Shown here one piece after another: positions 1-5,765 of a stretch of DNA of 12,541 nt. The stretch comes from DATGYC01 sp035298385. GTDB taxonomy: Bacteria > Bacillota > Sulfobacillia > Symbiobacteriales > Symbiobacteriaceae. Positions within the stretch are counted from its first letter, which is position 1. Each line of letters opens with the position of its first letter. Made by a program: the position numbers and the translations under genes. Location: positions 1-12,541 of the forward strand of contig DATGYC010000107.1 of NCBI GenBank assembly GCA_035298385.1, given 5' to 3'. Under the pieces are notes generated by a model, which saw nothing but the letters and a program-made list of their open reading frames with translations, was not told the DNA's origin and did no database searches.

Positions 1-40
1 AAAAAAAGGACCAGAGGCTACAAACCAGCCCCTGGTCCTT
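1..40 (-). terminator. Rho-independent terminator of pgi
   Basis: Read on the minus strand just after the pgi stop, a 14-bp stem (arms 27-40 and 6-19, one G-T wobble) closes a 7-nt loop and is followed by a run of T (positions 1-7 are all A on the plus strand). This is a canonical intrinsic terminator and suggests pgi ends its transcription unit here. Confidence 0.9.
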
Positions 41-46
41 CTGCTA

Positions 47-1411
47 TTACTCGCCTGCCAGCCGCTTCTCCAGCGCCGCCTTCTGCGCTTCGAAGCCCGG
101 CTTGCCCAGCAGGGCGAACATGTTCCGCTTGTACGCCTCCACACCGGGCTGATCGAACGGGTTGACCCCGAGCAGGTAGCCCGACAGGCCGCAGGCCTTC
201 TCAAAGAAGTAGATCAGCTGCCCGTAGTAGTACGGGGTCAGCTCCGGCAGGGTGAGGACGAAGTTCGGCACCCCGCCATCCGTGTGCGCCAGGAGCGTAC
301 CCTCGAACGCCTTCTTGTTGACGAAGTCCATCGTCTGCCCCGCCAGGAAGTTCAGCCCGTCGGCATCCCCGGCCTCCGTCCCGATCGTCAGATCGACCGC
401 CGGCTTCGCCACCTGGATCACCGTCTCGAAGAGCGAGCGGCGCCCCTCCTGGATATACTGGCCCATCGAGTGCAGGTCGGACGAGAACTCGACCGAGGCC
501 GGGTAGATCCCCTTCTGATCCTTCCCCTCCGACTCGCCGTAGAGCTGCTTCCACCACTCCGCCGTCAGGCGCATCGTCGGCTCGTAGGTGACGAAGAGCT
601 CGATCTCCTTCCCCTTCCGGTAGAGGGCGTTCCGGGCCGCGGCGTACTGGTAGGCCGGGTTCTGCGCCAACTCCGGCACCCCGTAGAGCTTCACGGCATC
701 CGCCGCACCCGCCATCAGCTGATCGATGTCGATCCCGGCCGCAGCGATCGGCAGGAGTCCGACCGCAGTCAAGACCGAGTAGCGCCCGCCCACATCATCG
801 GGGATGACGAAGGTCTCATAGCCCGCCCGGTCAGCGACCGACTTCAGGGCGCCCCGCGCCCGGTCCGTCGTGGCGTAGATCCGCTTGGCCGCCTCCGCCT
901 TACCGTACTTCTGCTCCATCCAGGCCCGCATCACCCGGAAGGCGATCGCCGGCTCGGTCGTCGTGCCCGACTTGGAGATCACGTTGACCGAGACGTCCTT
1001 GCCTTCGAGGTGCTGAAGCAGGTGAGTCATGTAGACCGGGGAGAGATCCTTGCCCAGGAAGAAGACCTCCGGGCCGCCACGCTTCTCCTTCGGGAGTTGG
1101 TTGTAGAAGGCGTGGGTCAGCGCCTCGATCGTCGCCCGGGCGCCCAGGTAGGAGCCACCAATCCCGATGACGACCAAAGCATCCGAATCCTGGCGAATCC
1201 GGGCGGCAGCCGCCTTGATCCGGGCGAACTCTTCCTTGTCATAGGCGACCGGTAGGTCGATCCAGCCTAGGTAGTCGTTGCCCGGGCCACTCTTCTCATG
1301 CAACATCTGGTGGGCCGACCGGACTAGGGCGGCCTGGTGCTCCACCTCATGGGCGGAGAGGAAGGGCGCCGCCTTCTGCCAGTCAAACTGAATCTGCTTG
1401 GTCATGGTCAT
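47..1411 (-). CDS. pgi: Glucose-6-phosphate isomerase
   Basis: Cytoplasmic enzyme that interconverts glucose 6-phosphate and fructose 6-phosphate in glycolysis and gluconeogenesis. The 454-aa product has the normal length of the bacterial short-form family. Visible motifs are IGIGGSYLGA (82-91), the sugar-phosphate-binding SKSGTTTEP (147-154), the PGI signature DDVGGRYSVLTAVG (205-218), the GESEGK region (292-297) holding the likely catalytic Glu, DLHSMGQ with a conserved His (about 314), and the C-terminal NPFDQPGVEAYK (417-428) with the catalytic Lys. The ATG at 1411 is preceded by AAGGAGG (1419-1425) with a 7-nt spacer, which fixes the start; a second ATG lies two codons in. It appears monocistronic, with its own terminator at 1-40 and a likely promoter near 1449-1477. 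The identification is secure. Confidence 0.97.
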   Translation of the reverse strand: MTMTKQIQFDWQKAAPFLSAHEVEHQAALVRSAHQMLHEKSGPGNDYLGWIDLPVAYDKEEFARIKAAAARIRQDSDALVVIGIGGSYLGARATIEALTHAFYNQLPKEKRGGPEVFFLGKDLSPVYMTHLLQHLEGKDVSVNVISKSGTTTEPAIAFRVMRAWMEQKYGKAEAAKRIYATTDRARGALKSVADRAGYETFVIPDDVGGRYSVLTAVGLLPIAAAGIDIDQLMAGAADAVKLYGVPELAQNPAYQYAAARNALYRKGKEIELFVTYEPTMRLTAEWWKQLYGESEGKDQKGIYPASVEFSSDLHSMGQYIQEGRRSLFETVIQVAKPAVDLTIGTEAGDADGLNFLAGQTMDFVNKKAFEGTLLAHTDGGVPNFVLTLPELTPYYYGQLIYFFEKACGLSGYLLGVNPFDQPGVEAYKRNMFALLGKPGFEAQKAALEKRLAGE

Positions 1412-1448
1412 GGTTGGGCCTCCTTAAGCGGAGAGGTCTGTGGGCTTC

Positions 1449-1477
1449 ATTATACTTCGTTAAGGGTCTATACGAAA
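1449..1477 (-). promoter_or_regulatory. Probable pgi promoter
   Basis: On the minus strand a perfect TATAAT (1449-1454) lies 37 bases upstream of the pgi start. At 17-bp spacing the -35 position reads TTTCGT (1472-1477), a poor match to TTGACA. The spacer region carries short inverted arms (CTTCGT at 1456-1461 facing ACGAAAG at 1472-1478), so activator or repressor control is possible. The -10 is convincing and the -35 is weak. Confidence 0.45.
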
Positions 1478-1625
1478 GGTCTTTACCTAAAAGATAACAG
1501 CCTGCTTCGCCTCCAGCGGGACGAAAGTGGGCGCCTCCGGGAGCGCACGGTTTATCATCCCCCTCTGGTAGCTGCCGGGCGCCCGCCAAAAAGTGGTTAT
1601 CACGCACCAGCGCCGGACAGCCCCG

Positions 1626-1660
1626 CATAGATTATCTATGGACGGGACTATAGACCCGTC
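1626..1660 (+). promoter_or_regulatory. Palindromic leader of the Cys-rich gene, sigma-K/E-like -10
   Basis: A perfect 7-bp inverted repeat with a 1-nt centre (CATAGAT, T, ATCTATG; 1626-1640) is followed by a 6-bp hairpin (GACGGG 1641-1646, CCCGTC 1655-1660) that ends just before the ribosome site GGGGAGG (1662-1668). The left half reads CATAGATTA, which fits the CATANNNTA -10 pattern of mother-cell sporulation sigma factors; an AC pair lies about 18 bases upstream. Seen: the palindrome and hairpin. Inferred: that it is a sporulation promoter or an operator. Confidence 0.35.
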
Positions 1661-1680
1661 TGGGGAGGAATCAGAAGAAC

Positions 1681-1950
1681 ATGGGTTGCTCAAGCTGTGG
1701 CAGAAGGACCTGTAACTGTCCCTGCGGCATCGACCACTTTGGTAGCCGCCGTCGGGGCTGTGGGCCGGCTTTCCGTAATCTCCTAGGTGATCTGCGGGGC
1801 GGTGGATTCAACACCTCGATTACCATTCGTGGCGCCGAGTTTGAGGATCTGAAGGTCGTCGCCTTCGAGGATGGCCTCGTCTTCACCGTCGATAACGAAG
1901 GCCTAGCTCGGGCGTTCTGCGTTGATCGGATCGACGCCGTCGATTTCTAA
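1681..1950 (+). CDS. Small Cys-rich protein, spore-coat-like (function unknown)
   Basis: An 89-aa protein I cannot assign to a named family. The N-terminus is Cys-rich, with cysteines at 3, 6, 11, 13, 15 and 27 (pattern CxxC, then CxCxC), in a basic, Gly-rich segment; a lone Cys80 lies near the end. Residues 43-89 look like a compact beta domain (short alternating strands around TSITIRG, LKVVAFEDGLVFTVD and VDRIDAVDF), reminiscent of Sm-like or coat-protein barrels. Start ATG 1681 follows GGGGAGG (1662-1668) with a rather long 12-nt spacer, and no in-frame alternative start lies in between. It is flanked by divergent pgi and by yebC, which has its own promoter, so it is probably monocistronic. 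A spore-coat or metal-binding role is inference from Cys content and the upstream CATANNNTA motif. Confidence 0.72.
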   Translation: MGCSSCGRRTCNCPCGIDHFGSRRRGCGPAFRNLLGDLRGGGFNTSITIRGAEFEDLKVVAFEDGLVFTVDNEGLARAFCVDRIDAVDF

Positions 1951-1968
1951 ATCGGCCGGGTCGTCCTA

Positions 1969-1987
1969 CCGGGGGCCCTGCCCCCGG
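1969..1987 (+). terminator. GC hairpin after the Cys-rich gene, no U-tract
   Basis: An 8-bp perfect GC stem (CCGGGGGC and GCCCCCGG) with a 3-nt loop lies 18 bases after the stop at 1950. No T-run follows, so it may be only a weak terminator or an mRNA 3'-end stabiliser. Confidence 0.4.
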
Positions 1988-2003
1988 GTACTTATCTCCC
2001 TGA

Positions 2004-2033
2004 TTGAGCATGCTTTGCCTCCCGTGGTATAAT
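2004..2033 (+). promoter_or_regulatory. yebC promoter, extended -10
   Basis: TTGAGC (2004-2009), an 18-bp spacer and TATAAT (2028-2033), with TGG directly before the -10 as an extended -10 element. It lies about 36 bases upstream of the yebC GTG start, giving a short leader that contains the ribosome site. Confidence 0.85.
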
Positions 2034-2069
2034 GTCGGACGGCAAAGGCTGTCGTAGGGAGGCTTTATT

Positions 2070-2795
2070 GTGGGGCGTAAGTGGCAAAATATTAAGTACT
2101 CCAAGGGGAAGGCTGACCAGGAGCGGGGTGCGGTCTTCTCCGCCTGCTCCAAAGATATTATGAAGGCGGTTAAAGAGGGCGGTCCCGATCCGGAGAATAA
2201 CTTCCGCCTGAAGGTCGCCATCCAACGCGCTCGCACGGAGAACATGCCGGGCGACAACATTCAGCGGTCGATCGACCGGGCCATGGGCGCCGGCGAGGGC
2301 CGTCTGGAGGAGATCGTCTACGAGGGCTACGGCCCGGGCGGCATCGCTGTCATGCTGAACATCGTGACCGATAACCGGAACCGGACCGCTGCGGACGTTC
2401 GCCACGCCTTCACGAAGGCCGGGGGCGCCCTGGGCGAGACGGGTTGCGTCGGCTGGATGTTCGCCAAGCGGGGCCAGGTGATCATCGACCGGAGCCAGAC
2501 GAAGGCCACGGAAGATGACGTCATGATGGTCGCTCTGGAGGCCGGTGCCGATGATGTCGTCACCGACGAGGACTCCTTTGAGATCCTAACCGCCCCGGAG
2601 GCGCTCAACGAGGTCCTGAGGGCCCTTGAAGCGGCCAAGATCCCCGTGGAGAGCGGCGAGACGGCCCTGATCCCCTCGACCTACACGACGATCGAGGGCG
2701 AGAACGCCGAGAAGCTGATGAAGATGCTGGACGTGCTGGAGTCGCATGATGACATCCAGTCGGTCTACCACAACGCGGAGTTGCCCGAGGAGTAG
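2070..2795 (+). CDS. yebC: YebC/PmpR-family DNA-binding or translation-associated protein
   Basis: Cytoplasmic YebC-family protein of 241 aa, the usual length. The family was first described as transcriptional regulators (PmpR) and has more recently been linked to translation of difficult peptide stretches, in parallel with the mitochondrial TACO1 homologue. The N-terminus MGRKWQNIK follows the short 'MGRKW' variant rather than MAGHSKWANIK. Other family hallmarks are the NFRLKVAIQRARTENMP segment (about 49-65), EGYGPGGIAVM (about 84-94), TDNRNRTAADVRHAF and GCVGWMF (about 125-131). The GTG start at 2070 is set by AGGGAGG (2056-2062) with a 7-nt spacer. It has its own promoter at 2004-2033 and ends at a strong hairpin shared with convergent folE, so it is a single-gene unit. 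Which of the two family roles applies here cannot be told. Confidence 0.93.
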   Translation: MGRKWQNIKYSKGKADQERGAVFSACSKDIMKAVKEGGPDPENNFRLKVAIQRARTENMPGDNIQRSIDRAMGAGEGRLEEIVYEGYGPGGIAVMLNIVTDNRNRTAADVRHAFTKAGGALGETGCVGWMFAKRGQVIIDRSQTKATEDDVMMVALEAGADDVVTDEDSFEILTAPEALNEVLRALEAAKIPVESGETALIPSTYTTIEGENAEKLMKMLDVLESHDDIQSVYHNAELPEE

Positions 2796-2816
2796 CCCTC
2801 AGCCCGCGCACAAAAC

Positions 2817-2856
2817 AAAGAACGGAAGCGGTGTAGATCACCCGCTTCCGTTCTTT
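2817..2856. terminator. Bidirectional terminator between yebC and folE
   Basis: A perfect 15-bp stem (AAAGAACGGAAGCGG at 2817-2831; its complement at 2842-2856) with a 10-nt loop. The plus side runs into TTCTTTCATT and the minus side into TTTGTTTTG, so it can end transcription of both convergent genes. Confidence 0.9.
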
Positions 2857-2862
2857 CATTGT

Positions 2863-3453
2863 TCACGGCTTGATCAGGGCCATTGCCTCTTGCCGCTTCG
2901 CTGAGTCGTTGGCCAGCAGACCCCGAGAGGCCAACGTCCGCGTATGCGAACCGCTCTTCTTGATGCCACGCATTGCCATGCACATATGCTGGGCCTCGAG
3001 CATGACCATCACGCCACACGCATCCAGGTGCGCCATCATCAGGTCAGCGATCTGGGCGGTGAGCCGCTCCTGCACCTGCGGCCGCCGAGCCAGGTCATCG
3101 ACCAGGCGGGCGATCTTGCTGAGCCCCACGACGCGCCCCTCACGTGGGATATAGAGCACATGGGCCTTCCCAAAGAAAGGGACCAGATGATGCTCGCACA
3201 GCGAGTGGAAGGTGATATCACCAACCAGGACCATCTCTTCGTGCTCTTCCTGAAAGACGGTCGCCAGATGCCGCGCCGGATCAAGATGGAGGCCCGCGGT
3301 CACCTCTTCAAAGTAGCCGGCGACACGTCGAGGGGTATCCAGCAGTCCCTCTCGATCAGGGTCCTCCCCGATCGCCTCGAGGATGGTGCGCACGGCACCT
3401 TCAATCTTCGCTCTGTCCACCGTGCGGAACAGTTCAGGTTCAACCACGGCCAT
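2863..3453 (-). CDS. folE: GTP cyclohydrolase I (first copy)
   Basis: Zinc-dependent cytoplasmic enzyme that converts GTP to 7,8-dihydroneopterin triphosphate, the first step of folate (and other pterin) synthesis. The product is 196 aa, normal for FolE. Zinc ligands are visible as Cys86 and His89 in SLCEHHLVPF and Cys158 in HMCMAMRG. EGRVVGLSKIAR (105-116) and RRPQVQERL (123-131) are the other family signatures. The ATG at 3453 has GAGGAGG (3460-3466) with a 6-nt spacer; an in-frame GTG at 3501 has no ribosome site and is rejected. It reads away from a SufR-like regulator whose operator-like palindrome overlaps the folE promoter, so redox or Fe-S-responsive control is a reasonable inference. 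It is about 69% identical (105 of 152 hand-aligned positions) to the second folE at 12051. Confidence 0.96.
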   Translation of the reverse strand: MAVVEPELFRTVDRAKIEGAVRTILEAIGEDPDREGLLDTPRRVAGYFEEVTAGLHLDPARHLATVFQEEHEEMVLVGDITFHSLCEHHLVPFFGKAHVLYIPREGRVVGLSKIARLVDDLARRPQVQERLTAQIADLMMAHLDACGVMVMLEAQHMCMAMRGIKKSGSHTRTLASRGLLANDSAKRQEAMALIKP

Positions 3454-3464
3454 GCTCGCCCTCC

Positions 3465-3563
3465 TCAGTCTTCGGTCACGATGATCGCGCCCACCGGACA
3501 CTCTGGTCCCCCTTTGGCGCTACAGTCCACCCTGACGGAAACATTCGAATCTGCCTCCATCAT
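3465..3563 (-). CDS. Doubtful micro-ORF with ferredoxin-like CPVGAI end
   Basis: A 32-codon reading frame lies directly upstream of folE; its stop is 11 bases before the folE ATG and next to the folE ribosome site. Its last 20 or so residues, ending PECPVGAIIVTED, read like the tail of a 4Fe-4S ferredoxin cluster motif, but only two cysteines are present (Cys14 and Cys22), not the CxxCxxCxxxCP set. The only ATG codons (3563 and 3560) overlap the -10 box of the folE promoter, so this promoter would not make a message containing them, and no good ribosome site precedes them. It may be a remnant of a ferredoxin gene, a leader peptide from another promoter, or chance. Confidence 0.25.
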   Translation of the reverse strand: MMEADSNVSVRVDCSAKGGPECPVGAIIVTED

Positions 3564-3588
3564 ATGATAGTTCCAGTCGATTAGTCAA
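3559..3588 (-). promoter_or_regulatory. folE promoter
   Basis: Minus strand: TTGACT (3583-3588), 18-bp spacer, TATGAT (3559-3564). The predicted start of transcription is near 3551, leaving a leader of about 98 nt before folE. The -35 box lies inside the left arm of the shared palindrome. Confidence 0.75.
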
Positions 3589-3620
3589 GTTATGGCATGA
3601 ATATATGTCGTAACTTGTCT
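3583..3620. promoter_or_regulatory. Shared operator-like palindrome between folE and the regulator gene
   Basis: Imperfect inverted repeat: AGTCAAGTTATGGCAT (3583-3598), 6-nt centre GAATAT, ATGTCGTAACTTGTCT (3605-3620). Thirteen of the 16 arm positions pair, with an uninterrupted CAAGTTA/TAACTTG heptamer. The left arm covers the -35 of the folE promoter and the right arm covers the -35 of the regulator promoter. This is the layout expected for an autoregulated divergent operator; the binding protein is inferred to be the HTH regulator at 3675. Confidence 0.65.
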
Positions 3621-3643
3621 TTCTCAGGAGGTTTTGCTAAGAT
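3615..3643 (+). promoter_or_regulatory. Promoter of the SufR-like regulator gene
   Basis: TTGTCT (3615-3620), 17-bp spacer, TAAGAT (3638-3643). Transcription would start near 3650, which excludes the upstream in-frame ATG at 3597 and supports the start at 3672/3675. Confidence 0.75.
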
Positions 3644-3674
3644 CATAACCAAGAACCACGTGAGGGGGTGGATG

Positions 3675-4316
3675 ATGAACTCCGCAGGTTCCAGCACGCG
3701 TGAAAGGTTCCTCAGCCTGCTTCTGCGGCATAAGGCTGGGCTGACAATCGACGAACTAAGTGAGCAACTGGCGATCAGTCGCAACGCCGTTCGGCAACAC
3801 CTGGCCGCCTTGGAACGGGATGGACTGGTCGCTGCTGGTGGGGTTCGGCGCGGCGTCGGGCGCCCCAGTCAGGTCTACCTCCTCACCCCGCTCGGGGCGG
3901 AGCAGTTTCCCCGTCAGTACTCCCTGCTCTCCGGTTGGATCTTGTCCGCCACAAAGGCGCTGCACGGCACCGAGGGCACGTCCCTGATCCTGAAGCAGAT
4001 CGCAAACGGTCTCGCCGAACAGCTCGCTCCCCGCATCGCAGGCGGTACCTTGGCCGAAAAGGCAGAGGCCGTTGCGGACGTGCTGACTGAACTTGGTTAT
4101 GAGGCCGCAACGGAGCAAGGGGATTCGGGCCCCGCCATTACAGCCATTAACTGTGTCTACCATCATCTCGCCGCTGAATACCCAGAGGTCTGCGAACTGG
4201 ACATTCGCTTGATCGAGCAGCTGACGGGCGCCCGCGTGGAGCACACCGAGTGCATGGTGCGCGGTGGGCAGTCCTGCCGGTTTCGGCTTCTAGGGGCCAA
4301 TCAAGAATCCCGGTAG
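3675..4316 (+). CDS. SufR-like HTH regulator with C-terminal Cys cluster (probable Fe-S sensor)
   Basis: A 213-aa predicted cytoplasmic transcription factor. Residues 8-70 form a winged helix: TIDELSEQLAISRNAVRQHL is the helix-turn-helix and GVRRGVGRPSQVYLLT the wing, as in DeoR/ArsR-like SufR proteins. The C-terminal half ends with four cysteines, Cys160, 173, 193 and 201 (spacing C-x12-C-x19-C-x7-C), resembling the cluster that binds Fe-S in SufR-type regulators; SufR itself uses a different spacing, so cluster binding is inference. Tandem ATG codons at 3672 and 3675 follow AGGGGGTG (3663-3670). The second gives the better spacing and is used here; the ATG at 3597 lies inside the operator and upstream of the promoter. 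No suf genes adjoin it. The divergent neighbour is folE, the likely co-regulated gene. A strong terminator follows. Confidence 0.85.
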   Translation: MNSAGSSTRERFLSLLLRHKAGLTIDELSEQLAISRNAVRQHLAALERDGLVAAGGVRRGVGRPSQVYLLTPLGAEQFPRQYSLLSGWILSATKALHGTEGTSLILKQIANGLAEQLAPRIAGGTLAEKAEAVADVLTELGYEAATEQGDSGPAITAINCVYHHLAAEYPEVCELDIRLIEQLTGARVEHTECMVRGGQSCRFRLLGANQESR

Positions 4317-4325
4317 ACGATGCGC

Positions 4326-4394
4326 CATAAGCAAGAGCGAGACCACGGGCTGGTGCACACACGCCGCGGTCTCGCTCTTGCTTATGTTTTATTT
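4326..4394 (+). terminator. Long-stem terminator of the regulator gene
   Basis: Perfect 19-bp stem (4326-4344 with 4368-4386), a 23-nt loop, then TTTTATTT. There is no T-run on the other strand, so it mainly serves the plus-strand gene, though the hairpin also lies just past the end of the convergent YceI gene. The stem and loop are longer than usual. Confidence 0.9.
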
Positions 4395-4410
4395 AGGTAA
4401 TGAGCGAGTG

Positions 4411-5079
4411 CTACTTCCCAGCCGTCACCTCGATCGCCAGTACGACCGGGTCCTCCGCCTTTAGCATCCCGGCGATGTTCGGCACGGTGATCCCGAACTC
4501 GCTCATCTTGAAGTTGGCCTGCAGGTTCAGCTTGACGAGGCCGCCGGTCAGACCGCCCTCGCCCTTGAAGGCAAGATCCTTCTCCGTATCATGGATCGTC
4601 ATCTTCCCCTTCAGGGTGACGGCCGTCATGGCGCCCTCCTTCAGGGCGTCGCCCTCCATCCCCGTGATCACGAAGGTCGCAAAGGGGTACTTGTTCGACT
4701 CCAAAAACTTGGTCGTCAGGGCGTTATCACGCTGGCCCGAGTTGCTCTTCAGGGTCCGCAGGTCGACCTTGACCGTTCCACCGGTGATCACGCCCGCTTT
4801 GAGATCCAGGGCGCCCTCAAAGGCCGAGGTGGTGCCGACCGCCTTGTTGATGCCCTGTTGTCCGACGAAGGTCTCCTCTACCGTATAGGTAGCCTTCGAG
4901 GACTCCTTTTTGACCGGGAGGCTTCCATCCTTCGAATCGCTCTGCCCGGCGGGCGGCGCCGTAGCAGGGGCCTGTTGACCCGCCTGCGGATCTGCGGGCT
5001 TCGCCGAGTCCTTCGCACCACTGCATCCCGTCACGACCAGCGCCAGTACCAGGGCGCCCACCAAAACCTTCTCACGCAC
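4411..5079 (-). CDS. YceI-domain lipoprotein
   Basis: A 222-aa predicted membrane-anchored lipoprotein. A short positive start and hydrophobic stretch (residues 1-18) end in the lipobox VVTGC with Cys19. A low-complexity Ala/Pro/Gln/Ser linker (about 20-60) follows, then a YceI domain to the end. Typical YceI sequence is VDLRTLKSNSGQRDNAL (105-121) with FLESNKYPFATF (125-136). YceI domains form a lipocalin-like barrel that binds polyisoprenoid or similar lipids; the cargo here is unknown. The start is GTG 5079, with AGGAGG (5088-5093) at an 8-nt spacer. I found no convincing promoter in 5094-5154. It is convergent with the regulator gene and separated from yajQ by that gene's terminator, so it is likely a single-gene unit. 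Confidence 0.9.
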   Translation of the reverse strand: MREKVLVGALVLALVVTGCSGAKDSAKPADPQAGQQAPATAPPAGQSDSKDGSLPVKKESSKATYTVEETFVGQQGINKAVGTTSAFEGALDLKAGVITGGTVKVDLRTLKSNSGQRDNALTTKFLESNKYPFATFVITGMEGDALKEGAMTAVTLKGKMTIHDTEKDLAFKGEGGLTGGLVKLNLQANFKMSEFGITVPNIAGMLKAEDPVVLAIEVTAGK

Positions 5080-5154
5080 CAGTGATTCCTCCTCAATCCA
5101 ATCTGCTTACCTTACATACGTTTACGCGCGATTGTTGGATCACAAACGGTTCAT

Positions 5155-5184
5155 AAAAAAAGGCACCACCCGATGGGTGGTGCC
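5155..5184 (-). terminator. Terminator of yajQ
   Basis: Minus strand: perfect 10-bp stem GGCACCACCC (5175-5184) with GGGTGGTGCC (5162-5171), 3-nt loop (or 9 bp with a 5-nt loop), followed by seven T (5155-5161). Canonical. Confidence 0.93.
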
Positions 5185-5193
5185 GTCTCGTCT

Positions 5194-5688
5194 CTACCGA
5201 TAGTTGCTGAACTGCAAGGCGATCCCGAAGTCCTTGTCACGAAGGAGCGTGATCGCGGCCTGGAGGTCATCCTTCTTCGCCCCCGAAACCCGAACCTCAT
5301 CCCCCCGGATCTCCGCCTTCACCTTTAGCTTCGAATCCCGGATCGCACCGGTGATCTGCTTTGCCTTATCCTGCGCGATCCCCTGCTTCAGGGTGACCAC
5401 CTGGCGGCGCGTGCCGTTCGCGGCATCCTCTACCTTACCGTAATCGAGCGCCTTGACCGTCACGTTCCGCTTCACAAGCTTGGTCAGCAGAATATCGGCC
5501 ACGTTCTTCAGCTTCATGTCGTCGTCGCCGACCAGGGTGAGCTCACCCTTCTTCTCATCCAGGCTGATGGAAGACTTAGAGCCCTTGAAGTCGAAGCGGG
5601 TCTCCATCTCCTTCTGCGCCTGGTTGACCGCGTTGACGACCTCGGGCATCTCCACCTTGGAGACAATATCAAACGAGAAGTCTGCCAT
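5194..5688 (-). CDS. yajQ: YajQ-family nucleotide-binding protein
   Basis: A small cytoplasmic protein of 164 aa, the family length. YajQ proteins have two ferredoxin-like alpha/beta domains; members from several bacteria bind cyclic di-GMP, and others have been tied to nucleic-acid or nucleotide binding. Family signatures are the start MADFSFDIVSKVEMPEV, QAQKEMETRFDFKGSKSSI (about 24-42), the repeated KGELTLVGDDDMKLK segment, LKQGIAQDKAKQI (about 99-111) and the C-terminal LQFSNYR. The ATG at 5688 has AGGAG (5701-5705) at a long 12-nt spacer; no better in-frame start exists. The leader contains a small hairpin (5710-5723, CCCGC/GCGGG) directly before the ribosome site. A likely extended -10 promoter lies at 5735-5743. 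Whether this copy binds c-di-GMP cannot be read from the sequence. Confidence 0.94.
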   Translation of the reverse strand: MADFSFDIVSKVEMPEVVNAVNQAQKEMETRFDFKGSKSSISLDEKKGELTLVGDDDMKLKNVADILLTKLVKRNVTVKALDYGKVEDAANGTRRQVVTLKQGIAQDKAKQITGAIRDSKLKVKAEIRGDEVRVSGAKKDDLQAAITLLRDKDFGIALQFSNYR

Positions 5689-5734
5689 TGTAGCAGTACA
5701 CTCCTACTTCCCGCTACAGCGGGCATTTTTCCCT

Positions 5735-5743
5735 ATAATACCA
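5735..5743 (-). promoter_or_regulatory. Extended -10 promoter of yajQ
   Basis: Minus strand TGG directly followed by TATTAT (5735-5740), an extended -10. The -35 position is poor (TGGCTC at 17-bp spacing), which such promoters tolerate. It lies about 47 bases upstream of yajQ and 23 bases beyond the end of the transporter gene. Confidence 0.5.
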
Positions 5744-5765
5744 CAACGCTGCGCCCCGAGCCAGA

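Noticed and set aside
284..1255. 323-codon plus-strand open frame opposite pgi
   Set aside because: Arg/Leu-rich shadow of a certain gene, no ribosome site, no recognisable motif.
1500..1625. Possible riboswitch or structured RNA in the longest intergenic region
   Set aside because: No conserved core of FMN, TPP, SAM, cobalamin, T-box, SRP or 6S RNA could be recognised; only short GC hairpins are seen.
3454..3501. Extended start of folE at GTG 3501
   Set aside because: No ribosome site there, and GAGGAGG with ideal spacing precedes ATG 3453, where FolE homology begins.
2944..3567. 207-codon plus-strand frame opposite folE
   Set aside because: Antisense shadow of a well-supported enzyme gene.
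3597..3674. Extended start of the SufR-like regulator at ATG 3597
   Set aside because: The ATG lies inside the palindrome and upstream of the -35/-10 pair; the better ribosome site is at 3663-3670.
5710..5730. Plus-strand hairpin plus T-run that looks like a terminator
   Set aside because: There is no plus-strand gene upstream; it is more simply a leader hairpin of minus-strand yajQ.
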